This document shows positions 29,223 through 39,724 of a stretch of DNA of 64,000 bases, piece by piece. The notes beneath the pieces were generated by a model, which saw only the letters and a list, made by a program, of their open reading frames with translations, was not told where the DNA came from and ran no database searches. Origin of the DNA: Branchiostoma floridae. Its lineage: Eukaryota; Chordata; Leptocardii; Amphioxiformes; Branchiostomatidae. The position numbers and the translations under genes are program-made. How positions within the stretch are numbered: the first letter of the stretch is position 1; each line of letters begins with the position of its first letter. The DNA is taken from assembly GCF_000003815.2 (NCBI RefSeq), contig NW_023365716.1:1596060-1660059 (forward strand), in the 5' to 3' direction.

Positions 29223-30081
29223 TTTATTCTGAATTAGCTCTGCCAAAATTTTGCTTTTACACATGTCAATATCACCTTTATTGCTATAAGCTTATACGCT
29301 ACGAATACAAAACATGTATAGCATACACATCGGTGCATATAAACTATATAGCTGGGAATGTTAGATCCTTCTATCAAATAAAGTAGACTAAAGCATGCAA
29401 ATATACCAAAATATTCCAGTATTCAAATTAATACCGACATGAATGAATGAAAAAACAAACATCGTATGGAAACTATCTCAAGGCTAAAACCTACATCTAT
29501 ATTATGTTTACAGTGCGATTTTAAAAAGGCTTTCTTACATAAATGTTATTAACAAATCAGCGGTCAACACAAAAGAAAGGAGCACATCTATCATGGCTAC
29601 TATCTTAAGTACAAAACCTACATCCATAGAGTTACATATATCTATGTATGTGGCAGTACTTTACGTTTGGGACTGCATTGTTAGCAACGACACCTAGCTG
29701 CAGTTAAAAGTAAACCTCTATATCTGTCGCCTGTATGAGCTGTTATACTTTCAAAAGCATCAGGTTGACTGAGCGCATGACCTGGAGGTCAAGGAACTAT
29801 GTAGGTAAGTAAATCTGTACGCTGTACATTTGTCACACTATTTAGTTTGTTTCTTTTTTTTTGTATATAAAAAGTAGATAGCGGTGAGATTTCCTAGCTG
29901 CAAAGTAGTTACACTGATAACACTTTTCCTCCTCTGTGAGTTCTTGTATGCTTAGGTTTTTAGACATTTGAGTTGCCCTGTTCCCACACACTCCGCACAT
30001 CTAGGTCATTTTACTGGTGTGCGTTCTTAGATGTCGGTTAAAGGAGGATATTTTGCAATAGAATAGTCACTTGTAAGGTTT
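29223..30081 (-). other. 3' UTR of ZNF-G with poly(A) signal and fossil fingers
   Basis: AATAAA on the minus strand at 29223-29228. Behind the stop (GAA to TAA) the last finger still reads as a relic with SSFNRHLRTHTSKMT-TAG (~30015-30080). Further fossil fingers lie at ~29880-30010. Confidence 0.5.
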
Positions 30082-31304
30082 TTACCCTGTATGAGTATTC
30101 ATATGTTGGTATAAGGTAGATCTTTGAGCCGCCCTGTATCCGCACTTCTCACACATGTAGGGTTTCTCACCGAAATGTTTTGTTTGATGATCGATCAAAT
30201 GTTGTTTCTGTGCAGCAGAATAGTCACACTGGTCACATTTGTAGGGTTTTTCTCCTGTGTGGGTTCTCAAATGTTGGGATAAGTTGGACCTTTGAGCTGT
30301 CCTGTACCCACACTCCCCACACATGTAGGTATNNNNNNNNNNNNNNNNNNNNNNNNNNNNNNNNNNNNNNNNNNNNNNNNNNNNNNNNNNNNNNNNNNNN
30401 NNNNNNNNNNNNNNNNNNNNNNNNNNNNNNNNTGTGCAGTAGAATAGTCACACTGGTTACACTTGTAGGGTTTTTCTCCCGTATGAGTTATCATATGTTC
30501 GGATAAGGTAAACTTCCTAGCCGCCCTGTACCCACACTCCCCACACAAGTAGGGTTTCTCACCGGTGTGTTTTGCTACATGTTGCTCCAAATGCGATTTT
30601 CGTGATGAAGAATAGTTACACTGGTCACATTTATAGTTTTGTTCTCCTGTGTGGGTTCTCATATGTTGGGATAAATCAAACTTCCTAGCCGTCCTGTATC
30701 CACACTCCCCACACATGTAGGGTTTCTCATCAGTGTGTTTTGCTAAATGTTTATTCAAATTCCCTTTCTGAGCAGCAGAATAGTCACACTTGTCACACTT
30801 GTAGGGTCTTTCTCCTGTGTGGGTTCTCATGTGTGCAGATAGGTGAGACTTCCGAGTTGTCCTAAAACCGCACTCCCCGCACATATAGGGTTTATCACCA
30901 GTGTGTTTTACTAAATGATTGTCCAGAGTGGATTTCTGTGCAGCAGAATAGTCACACTGGTCACACTTGTAAGGTCTTTCTCCAGTGTGGGTTCTCATGT
31001 GTCGGGATAAGTTAGCATTCACAGCTGTCCTGTACCCACACTCCCCACACATGTAGGGTTTCTCATCAGTACGTCTAACCACATGCCTTCCCATATTGCC
31101 TTTGCTCTCCTGTACCTGTGAGGTTGATGTGTTGTCAGGTTGGGGAAAGTTCACATCACACGTTTCCTGCTGCAGGCCCATGTCTGTTGTCTGGATCTCC
31201 CTGCTGTCACTCTCCTTCCCAGGGTGTTCAGTACAGTCCATCTCCTTCCCAGGATGTTCAACACGCAGTTCTGCATTAAAATGTTCACAGCTGGAATCTT
31301 CCAT
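30082..31304 (-). CDS. ZNF-G, type II C2H2 zinc-finger gene crossing an assembly gap
   Basis: The start is MEDSSCEHFN behind the acceptor CATCCCACAG|AATAAAA, as in J. The N-terminus (1-83) has two PGKE repeats and REIQTTDMGLQQETC. Seven complete fingers and the start of an eighth precede 100 Ns (30333-30432). Three more fingers follow and end HTG-TAA (30082). Frames on the two sides differ only if the gap is taken as exactly 100; its size is probably conventional. Fingers 3-7 match ZNF-A fingers 1-5. Intron 1 (~31310-33962) holds a 1.66-kb inverted-repeat element. Confidence 0.85.
30333..30432. other. Assembly gap (100 N)
   Basis: Exactly 100 N inside the finger array of ZNF-G. The left flank (GTAGGTAT) departs from the expected GTAGGGTTTCTC, so the contig edge is also unreliable. 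An unknown number of fingers is missing. Confidence 0.95.
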
Positions 31305-31375
31305 TTTTATTCTGTGGGATGGGGGTGGGGGTAGATTATTGAATGAAAACTTATTCTTAGGAAAGTGACGCATAC

Positions 31376-33039
31376 TAAGGCCTAAGAAATAAAATGTTGT
31401 GTTTCCTGTTTCCCGACCGACCTTAGAAAAACATGCCGACCCTAGCCTTTTTTTGGGGGTGAAACATTTTTTGGACCCAGAATTTTGAACAATTTCAAGA
31501 AAATGCTGGTCATTTTAAACATGATCTTACTAGTAATTTAGTATGGTCACGGAAGGGGAAAATAGCCACAAATCAGATTAGATTAGCCTACAATAAATGC
31601 ATATCCGTCCCACTGTGTAAATGTCGGTTCCATTTTAGGTCAACAAGGAAAATTTCCTATAAAAAAAAATCAAATGTTACCACGCGGCCGATGTACACGA
31701 CGTATACGGAGCTCGAGTAAAAGGGTCTTCAATTATCCTCGTAAATTTTCACTCTAAATGAAGAATCAGCACTCAGAGAAAATAATCATGGGGTAAACAA
31801 CATTTTTTTCTTTCTTGTGCGCGGGCATTCAATCCATTTTTCCGAGTTTGAGATGCATTTATGTGGCCTCAATGGAAGAAACTTAAGGGTTCGGCAAAAA
31901 CATCCAAGAAACGCCGCCACCTTGAATACCGGTTGCAATGAAGTATTGCAGTTTTCATGTAGATCGCTAGGTGGCGTTGTTTGGATTGCTGCAATGTGAT
32001 TGGCTGCATGTACAGCGGGAATTTTGTGCTTATTTAAAATTACTAGTGCCATTTTCAACATAGGAGCTATACCAAATTGCAAAAAAGTGTAATACATGTA
32101 TGTTGTATTACATGGGAGTCAGTGAACTGATTGCTAACAGTACATTTGGCAGAGTTGTTACATCATGTTACATGCAACACAGTATTTCATTGTATCTATT
32201 CATACACATTACTACAGAAATATTCATTGTAATTTATAGATGCCAGATTTGTTTCCTTTAGGCTTTAAAGTTTTTATTTCCATTTAAGGAGGAACATTTA
32301 ACGTAGTACAAACATGGTTCTAGCATGTGTTGTGCCTTGTCTTTGATGAAAATAAAAATGTCTTCAGTCTCCTCCCTACTTGCTAGTCACTGACAAAAAG
32401 GCATTAAAAATCCACGTTGAATATTCAAATCTACACTTGGTTAATAAACATGAGATTGATAATATCAACTTGGCAGGATCAGGTGGGTGCTTTATGTTTT
32501 GTTTGCAGGGTGTGAAAAGGGTGCCTGGTAACCAGGACTGGTATCCAGCTTTAATTTTTTTGCCCCACTCATTGTTTGGGAGCCCAAGTTGTTGATTTTT
32601 CTCGGTAAACGCGTCATTTTAAGGTCAGAAAAATAAATTTACAACAGTTTAATGTCATGAAGTTCATATTTTTGGGACGGATGGGGTAATATTTTTTTCT
32701 GTCCCAACAAGCTGGAGACAGCCCTGCTGGTAACATTCGTTGAAGGGCAGGACATCCTCAAAGTGACATTTGTAATCTACTTGTGTGTAGTGTAGAATAT
32801 GCTCCTGTGCTATCATGCATTTCACTTTTACTTTAAGTTTGTAAACTGTAGAAGTTGTCTGTAGAACTTTATTGCACGACATTTGTACATGGTACAATGT
32901 ATTTGCCAGGCCAGAGTGGGGCTATAACGTTATAGTTGGGACCAAAGTCTTTTAAAAAAAAAGATAATCCCTACCTACCGACCCTCATGTTTTCAGTACT
33001 GAAACAGGAAACACAACATTTTTTTTTCCTAGGCCTAAG
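31376..33039. mobile_element. Nonautonomous DNA element with ~35-bp inverted ends
   Basis: Left end TAAGGCCTAAGAAATAAAATG..GTTTCCTGTTTC and right end GAAACAGGAAACACAACATT..CCTAGGCCTAA are inverted copies. The segment is absent from the sister intron of ZNF-J, where the flanks are continuous near 45950. No transposase frame. Superfamily unassigned. Confidence 0.6.
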
Positions 33040-33477
33040 CACTAGTTTTCATATTTATCTGCAAACTACATCGTTCCAAATCCTCTACCTGCAATTCAAG
33101 TTCCCAAGTTCCCAAGTTTTTCGGTAAACCATCCTCTTCTTTGAAAGCATAGATATTACCTTAAAAAAATGTTGGTCTATTATATGTAGACACTGATAAG
33201 CAGTTACATATACAGATGTATATGGTGATTCCATCAAGTTAAAGGCTGTGTTTTCACATGAAATTTTATTCCGAAACGGAACCTTATGAAACCACATACC
33301 TGCGTATAACAACGGTGTCGACTCAGTGGCTAGCTTCTCTCTTGATGCAGGGGAGGGACGCCGTAACCTGGAACAGCATATTTCTATGACAAAATTATGT
33401 GCAAAAGAATGCAGAATGCCTCCCACAAGACTCCTGTTGTGTGGCAACGTGGTACGTTAACCATCCAGCCATCCACA

Positions 33478-33600
33478 GTTCTGCATCTGCATCTGCATCT
33501 GCATAGGATACCCCCAAATGACCCCGCGAGGGGCAAAAGTAGGGGGGGAGCTGAGGCTCCCGGGTTTAGTTCCTTGGGATCTGCTACTTTTTCGTGTTAG
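33478..33600 (-). repeat. Retroelement 3' end with ATGCAG hexamer tail
   Basis: The plus strand shows (CTGCAT)4 at ~33480-33506, followed by a GC-richer stretch to ~33600. Read on the minus strand this is a body ending in tandem ATGCAG, comparable to the GATACA tail of the CR1-like element at 4.5 kb. Tentative. Confidence 0.35.
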
Positions 33601-33962
33601 ACATTTTTTAGTACTTTGGAAAATATACTAGTACATGGATCCATCCTCCTCTTGTAATTATTCCTTTATAATAGAAACAAATTTTTCAAAGTAGTAGAAC
33701 ACAGTATTAACCCCCCACCCCCACCCCTAACCCCCCTCCTCCCGGTCTATAAAATATTAGTACCGAAGTTAGTGAAGACTGGTAGAAAGTCTTGTGTGAC
33801 AGATTCAAGTACAAGTGGCCCCGTATACATCCCAAACATAATGTAATTGACAGTGACTGCCCCCCTCCCCATCAAAGCACACATCACTAACACACCCATA
33901 AATCCAACTTACCGCTAAATAAGCACCAACCTGGAAGCATTAACAACAACCACAGGTCTTAC

Positions 33963-34170
33963 CTGTAGCTCTATCTTGGTTAGCGGTCTCAACAGCTTCT
34001 GGATCCCCCTAAAAAAACGCGTAAGTTTGGAGAAGGTGAGTAGCGAAGACGATGACGGGAACAAAATGGTGGAACTCAGCTCACTGACGGGGCAAAGGTC
34101 AGAGGTTACAATCCTGAGACAAGCCTGACAATGGGTCAAACCAGAGATAACCGCATAACCCTTTACTCTC
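33963..34170 (-). promoter_or_regulatory. Promoter and noncoding exon 1 of ZNF-G
   Basis: The splice donor is at 33962/33963. CAAAATGGTGGAACTCAGCT at 34062-34081 is degenerate in both the YY1 and CRE parts. AGGTCA-G-AGGTTA follows. The intronic G-run is at ~33859-33872. The sequence groups with the C and J promoters. The spacer 34171-34531 shows nothing else. Confidence 0.57.
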
Positions 34171-34531
34171 GTGGTTTTGAGCCAATCAAAAATAACGCTC
34201 TACCTCGACTTCTACTTATCATTTCGTGTTAATGTTTTTTTTTTTTTAATTAAGGCGAAATCATGTGAAATACGGCATGAGGGGTGATATGAGCAGGATT
34301 TCTTGTTCAATTGAAATTTAGAATTTGAAACCCGGTAATGACGTTATTCAAATATGATTTAAAATCACAACAATTTTTGGCATAGTTTACTCTCCATTCA
34401 TTTTGAAAAATCTTCATCTTTTTTGCCAAAATTAAGCCAAGATTGAATGCATCTATACATGTTTAACGCTAAAACTGCTACGGCAAAAAAAGTCAGGATA
34501 ATAAGACAATATAGACTTTACATACACTTAC

Positions 34532-35223
34532 TTTATTTTGACAGCGCTTTATTAGAATCACAACCATGTTACCAAATGTAATAGTATGATATAAATTGCT
34601 ATCAGCTACGAATACTAAGAATACAACATTGCAAGTGTACAAACGTTACCGACATGTACCAAATACAAGCATATCAACGGTATACACAATGTCAGTATTC
34701 TTGTAGATGTTATTCTTTCGGACAGATCAAAGAAATATACGGATGTTTAAAAAAATACTCCTATAATCACAAAAATGTTTACACTGAGCGAAAACATCAC
34801 ATAAATTGTAGATTTTTTCCTAAAAAAAAACAAGTACAAGTATGTCTTGCTATATAGATACTAAAACTACCTTCGATGCAAAACCGATCTCTATGAGTCG
34901 ATGACGTTTACGTATACAGTACGTCAATTAGCCTAGGAGCTATTTTACACAAGCTCTCTATCTGGGACATTTGTCATCAGCCCTGTCAGGCTTTTTGCAT
35001 ATCAAAAGTAGATAAAGGTGAGATTTTCTAGCTGCAAAGTAGTTACACTGATAACGCTTCTATGGTTTCCATCCTCTGTGGGTTCTGACGCATATGCTTG
35101 GCTTTTTGGACATTTGAGTTGCCCTGTTCCCTCTCAGCACATCTAGGTCTTTTTATCTGTGTGCTTTCTTACATGTCGGTTAAATGAGGTTTTATGTGCA
35201 GTAGAATAGTCACACTGGTCACC
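34532..35223 (-). other. 3' UTR of ZNF-H with poly(A) signal and fossil fingers
   Basis: AATAAA at 34532-34537 (minus), in the D/H/K-type context. Directly behind the stop the final finger is still readable in frame (GDQCDYSTAHKTSFNRH..HTDKKT-TAG, to ~35130). Older relics follow at ~35000-35130. Confidence 0.5.
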
Positions 35224-35606
35224 TTAGTAGGGTTTCTCTCCTGTATGGATTCTCATGTGTCGGGATAAGGTAGACTTTGTTGTTGTTCTGTGCCCACACT
35301 CGCCACACAGAAAGGGTTTCTCTCCAGTATGTTTCATTAGATGTTGGTCCAAGTGGCCTTTCTGTGCAGCAGAATAGTTACACTGGTCGCATTTATAGGG
35401 TTTTTGACCTGTATGGGTTCTCATATGCCTGGATAAGTTACTTTTCCAAGCTGCCCTGTACCCACACTCTCCACACATGTAGGGTTTCTCACCAGTGTGT
35501 GTTCTTAGGTGTAGGTCCAAGTCGGATTTATGTGCCACAGAATAGTCACACTGGTCACACTTGTAGGGTTTTTCGCCTGAATGGATTTTCATGTGTCGGG
35601 ATAACG
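35224..35606 (-). pseudogene. ZNF-H, 3' finger block out of frame after a 2-bp deletion
   Basis: The segment encodes the end of finger 8 (LSRHMKIHSGEKP) and four regular fingers, ending HTGEKPY-TAA. It is displaced from the upstream frame: the plus strand reads GATAACGTATCTGTCAGC at ~35600-35617, where intact copies (e.g. 41127) read GATAAGGTAGACCTGTCAGC, two bases longer. Confidence 0.85.
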
Positions 35607-36760
35607 TATCTGTCAGCTGTCCTGTACCCACACTCCCCACACATGAAGGGTTTTTCACCGGAATGGGTTTTTTGATGGCCGATCAATTGATGTTTTTCTA
35701 CTGCAGAATAGTCGCACTGGTCACATTTGTATGGTTTTTCCCCCGTGTGGGTTCTCATGTGTCGGGAAAAGTTTGACTTTTGAGCCGCCCTGAACCCACA
35801 CTCTCCACACATGTAGGGTTTCTCACCGGTGTGTTTTGCCAGATGTTTGTCCAAAGTGGATTTCCGTGCAGCAGAATAGTCACACTGATCGCACTTGAAG
35901 GGTTTTTCTCCTGTGTGGGTTCTCATATGTCTGGATAAGTCACACTTTTGAGCCACCCTGTAACCACACTTCTCGCACATGTAGGGTTTTTGACTAGTGT
36001 GTGTTACTTGGTGTTGATTCAAATGAGATTTCACTGCAGCCGAATAGTCACACTGGTCACACTTGTAGGGTTTCTCTCCTGTATGAGTTCTCATATGTTT
36101 AGATAAGCTAGACTTTGTTGTTGTTCTGTACTCACACTCCCCACACTTGTAGGGTTTCTCTCCTGTATGAATTCTCAAATGTTCGGCTAGATGAGACTTG
36201 TTACCTGTCCTGTATCGACACTCCCCACACATGTAGGGTTTCTCACCAGTATGTTTAACCACACGCCTTCCCATTTTGCCCCTGCTCTCCTGTACCTGTG
36301 AGGTTGATGTGTTGTCAGGTTGGGGAAAGTTCACATCACACGTTTCCTGCTGCAGGCCCATGTCTGTTGTCTGGGTCTCCCTGCTGTCACTCTCATTTCC
36401 AGGGTGTTTTGTACACAGTTCTACAGTAGAAAGCCCACTATTGGACTCCTCTATTTCTGCTTTTACGCCACACGTTTCGTCGTTTGGAACGTCCCTTTCC
36501 TCGTCCTGCTGCCGTCCCGTGTCTGTTGTCTGCTCCCAACTGTTGTCAGTCTCGTTCCGAGGATGTCCGGTTGGTTGCGTTGCACCGAAGTAGTCGTAGG
36601 TTTCCTGGTCCTCACTGTGCGTTTCCTGGCACAGCACGTTCTCTTGTCCATCCTGTTGCCATCCAGTGTCTCCTGTCGGCTCCTCTTTGATGTGCGTCTC
36701 GTTCGCAGTTTGTTCCGCATGAAGCTCTTTAACGGGAGGCACAAATGTGAACTCCGCCAT
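35555..36760 (-). CDS. ZNF-H, type I C2H2 zinc-finger gene, truncated by frameshift
   Basis: MAEFTFVPPVKELHAEQ start behind the acceptor TTATTTTAG|AG. The N-terminus (1-175) is close to the family consensus: HIKEEPTGDTGWQQ, QTTDTGRQQDEE, VKAEIEE, RETQTTDMGLQQ. All three QQ motifs are intact. Seven full fingers run from ~176, then finger 8 shifts frame (TADRYVIPTHENP..). Without the 2-bp loss the array would have 12 fingers. Fingers 1-4 are almost identical to those of ZNF-M. The deletion may be real or an assembly error. Intron 1 is ~36763-37629. Confidence 0.82.
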   Translation of the reverse strand: MAEFTFVPPVKELHAEQTANETHIKEEPTGDTGWQQDGQENVLCQETHSEDQETYDYFGATQPTGHPRNETDNSWEQTTDTGRQQDEERDVPNDETCGVKAEIEESNSGLSTVELCTKHPGNESDSRETQTTDMGLQQETCDVNFPQPDNTSTSQVQESRGKMGRRVVKHTGEKPYMCGECRYRTGNKSHLAEHLRIHTGEKPYKCGECEYRTTTKSSLSKHMRTHTGEKPYKCDQCDYSAAVKSHLNQHQVTHTSQKPYMCEKCGYRVAQKCDLSRHMRTHTGEKPFKCDQCDYSAARKSTLDKHLAKHTGEKPYMCGECGFRAAQKSNFSRHMRTHTGEKPYKCDQCDYSAVEKHQLIGHQKTHSGEKPFMCGECGYRTADRYVIPTHENPFRRKTLQV

Positions 36761-37629
36761 CTCTAAAATAATTATAAGAAAACAATGATGAGAAGAAACA
36801 GAAAAGGCGCAAATTTTACATAAGAATTTTTCCCGTTTTAGCTCCTAAATTTTTTTTTCAGTAACAAGACTTAGATATGTATCAATTAGGGTATACATAT
36901 AGAACAACATGGTATTTATTTATTCAACTCAGGTACGAATTGACTCATTGTACAAACAGAATGCATACAACACAACAATACAGACACATAGACACATAAC
37001 AATCTATGGCATCTATGTACACATGCGTTTTAACGTTATCTTTGTGGTAGAATGAACATGACTTACAGTAAGCACAAACTGTACAATGGTGTAATAGAAG
37101 AATGGACACGCAAATATATGATATAGCACTGTTTACGCCATCTGGCATCGGTCAGGTGCATAACAGTAACACATTTCACTGGCACTGTAGGCTCTTGTCA
37201 TCTTCAGGATTATGCGACAATATGACTACACAAAACGGAATTGCGCACCAAAAAACGGTAGGCAGATCACTAAAAGGAAAGTGTTTCGCATTATGGTCCA
37301 CGAATATAACGATCGTCAGTCACTTAATCTATAACTTATTATATACAGCAATTTTTGGTGATTTCTGGGAGTATATTTGAGATGCAAAAAGATATTTGGC
37401 AGTCGCAATGCGTATTCTGCACAACAAGCCTGGTGCAGTATACTGTATCGTCATGTTGCAATCTAATAAAGTCAAAGTCGTTACATTTGTAAATCGATAT
37501 TTAACATCTCACAAATTAGTTTGAATGCCCCCCTCCCCATCAACTACCGATCGAAAACACACCTCTAATTCTAGTTCGCCGCTAATCAGGCACCGATGAG
37601 AAAGCATTAACGGTAACCAAAGGTCTTAC

Positions 37630-37826
37630 CTGTAGGTCTACGATAGGCAGCGGTCTCCAAAACTCCTACAAATCGGTAAAAATCGCGTCAGTTTGGAGGA
37701 TATGAAAAACGCAAGACGAGCCACAAAACAAGATGGCGGACGTCAGCTCTCACTAACAGGGTAAAGGTGAAAGGTCACAAACCTGATGCTTAATAGGCCA
37801 AACCACAGATCGCCACATAACGTTTT
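37630..37826 (-). promoter_or_regulatory. Promoter and noncoding exon 1 of ZNF-H
   Basis: The splice donor is at 37629/37630. CAAGATGGCGGACGTCAGCT lies at 37729-37748 (exact YY1 core), with AGGTGA-A-AGGTCA. The intronic G-run is at ~37526-37539. A retroelement end (37828-37905, GTTTGAACC..GGCCAGCAGGCC) is inserted immediately upstream. Confidence 0.62.
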
Positions 37827-37827
37827 T

Positions 37828-37905
37828 TGTTTTGTTTGAACCTTTAGTTATTCATGAGAAGCTCAAATCGGCCAGCAGGCCGCTTTTCATTGAGGTCATG
37901 AGGGA
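37828..37905 (-). repeat. Retroelement 3' end (minus), also at 38705-38755 and 43955-44008 (plus)
   Basis: The common core is GGCCGATTTGAGCTT and CATGAATAA followed by TTCAAAC and an A-rich tail (CAAAACAAAAC). The copies near 38705 and 43955 lie at the same place behind CCTTACCACARAGTA in the 3' UTRs of I and J, so that insertion predates their common 3' segment. Confidence 0.5.
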
Positions 37906-38275
37906 GGTTATAAGGGTAATATAAAATATAATACAGATACAGATTACATTGAGTACTATTAGATTCATCAACCTATATCTACCTCAATTTATACGTCGCA
38001 GATTCTGTTATGTTTTGACAGTTACGCCAAGCCAGGTGGAATGTAAAATGCAAAGGATTTCTTCTTCAATTCGGGTTTGGACCTTGAAATACTGCTACCA
38101 CAAGGATGCTATTTCACTACGATTCAAATCAACACCGAGAAATTATGTTATTTTTTTCCTGTCACCCTGGTAAGAAATGTCTACCAATATTAAGGTGAGA
38201 AGGCAATATCATAATTATCAGACGATATAAACACATTGCATGTTACTGTCTTTAGTTAAACTATCTTTATTTTGA

Positions 38276-39724
38276 ATTAAATTTACAAAAAGTATGCTAA
38301 TTAAAATTTTTAAACAAGTCAGTATCATCTAAATTGCTCTAATCTTAAAGAATAGGAACACATGTGTACAAAACATAAGTACATCTATAGTATACACATC
38401 GGTGCGTATAATTGAAAATGTTAGATCGTTCTATCAAATAGTGTAGAAAAATGCAAGTAAATATACCAATGCCGACATGTGTACAGTGGATGAAAAACAA
38501 AGGTACAATCTTAGGTACAAAACCTACATCTATAAAGTACCAGGTAAAATTGAAAAGAGTAAAATTAAAAAGAGTAAGTTAATGCCAAAGTACTGAAACT
38601 ATGTGTACAAAACCTCCATCGGTTCGGTCCGGCACATAAGCTACAATCCTCACAAGCTCACTGGGACATGTCTGCCTCTCATGTACAATTCCTTACCACA
38701 AAGTAGGCCGATTTGAGCTTTCATGAATAAACAAAGATTCAAACAAAACAAAACAAAGTCAGTCCCAGGTACAGATAAAGACAAAAATTCACATTCCATT
38801 CGGGGTCTTTCACTCTACAGCTTTTAACATGTCAAGAGGACAACGTTGCCTGCTCTACATCTGTCGCCAATATGAGCTCTTTCATTTCAAAAAGATCCTA
38901 CTGACTACCCCAAGCCGCCCCCCTCCCCACCCATGACCCTGTCAAGGAACTATGTACGTAGGTAAGGCGGTAAAGCTGTTTGCTACATTTTAAAAGATTA
39001 AGCTGCCTGCCTCCGCCCCCCCCCTCCCCCCCCCCCATGATCTGTAGGTAAATGGACTAAGCTGTTTGCTGTACATTTGTCACACTTGTGGATTTAGTTT
39101 CTTTCGTACGTCTTCTGAAAAGTAGATAAGGATGAGATGTCCTAGATGCCAGCAGTAACTTGTCACGTTTCAAAAGGAGAAAGTTGCCTGCTCTACACCT
39201 GTCGCAAATATCAGCTCTTTCATTTAAAAAAAATCCTACTGACTACCCCAAGCCCCCCACCGCCACGACCATGTCAAGGAACTATGTAGGTAGGTAAAGC
39301 TGTTTGCTACATTTTAAGATATTAAGCTGGCTGCCTTAACCCCCCCCCCCCCTGATCTGGAGGTAAATGGACTATGTAGTGTTTGCTGTACATTTGTCAC
39401 ACTTGTGGATTTAGTTTTTTTCGTTCGTCTTCTGAAAAGTAGATAAGGGTGAGATGTCCTAGATGCCAGCAGTAACACTAAAAACATGGTTGTACATGTA
39501 TTTTTTCCTCTTCTGTGGGTTCTTATGTGCTTGGCTAGTTCGGCATTTGAGTTGCCCTGTACCCGCACACTCCGCACATCTAGGTCATTTTACCGGTGTG
39601 TTTTCTTACATGTCGGTTAAAGGAGGATTTTTTTTTGCAGCAGAATAGTCACACTGGTCACATTTGTAGCGCTTTTCTCTTGTATGAGTTCTGATATGTT
39701 TGGATAAGTTAGACTTTGTTGTTG
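38276..39724 (-). other. 3' UTR of ZNF-I with poly(A) signal, fossil fingers and a ~340-bp tandem duplication
   Basis: AATAAA on the minus strand at 38276-38281. Fossil fingers directly behind the stop remain partly readable (39480-39720: KSNLSKHIRTHTREKR in another frame, then the TAG-MC junction, then GNSNAELAKHIRTH). Segments ~38820-39156 and ~39157-39475 are diverged direct copies of each other. Poly-C runs lie at 39018-39040 and 39340-39351. Confidence 0.5.

Noticed and set aside
36320-36766. Long plus-strand open frames opposite every N-terminus (e.g. MGKVHITRFLLQAHVCC..)
   Set aside because: They are the antisense of the conserved coding N-terminus, recur in the same place in each gene, and have no start context or domain of their own.
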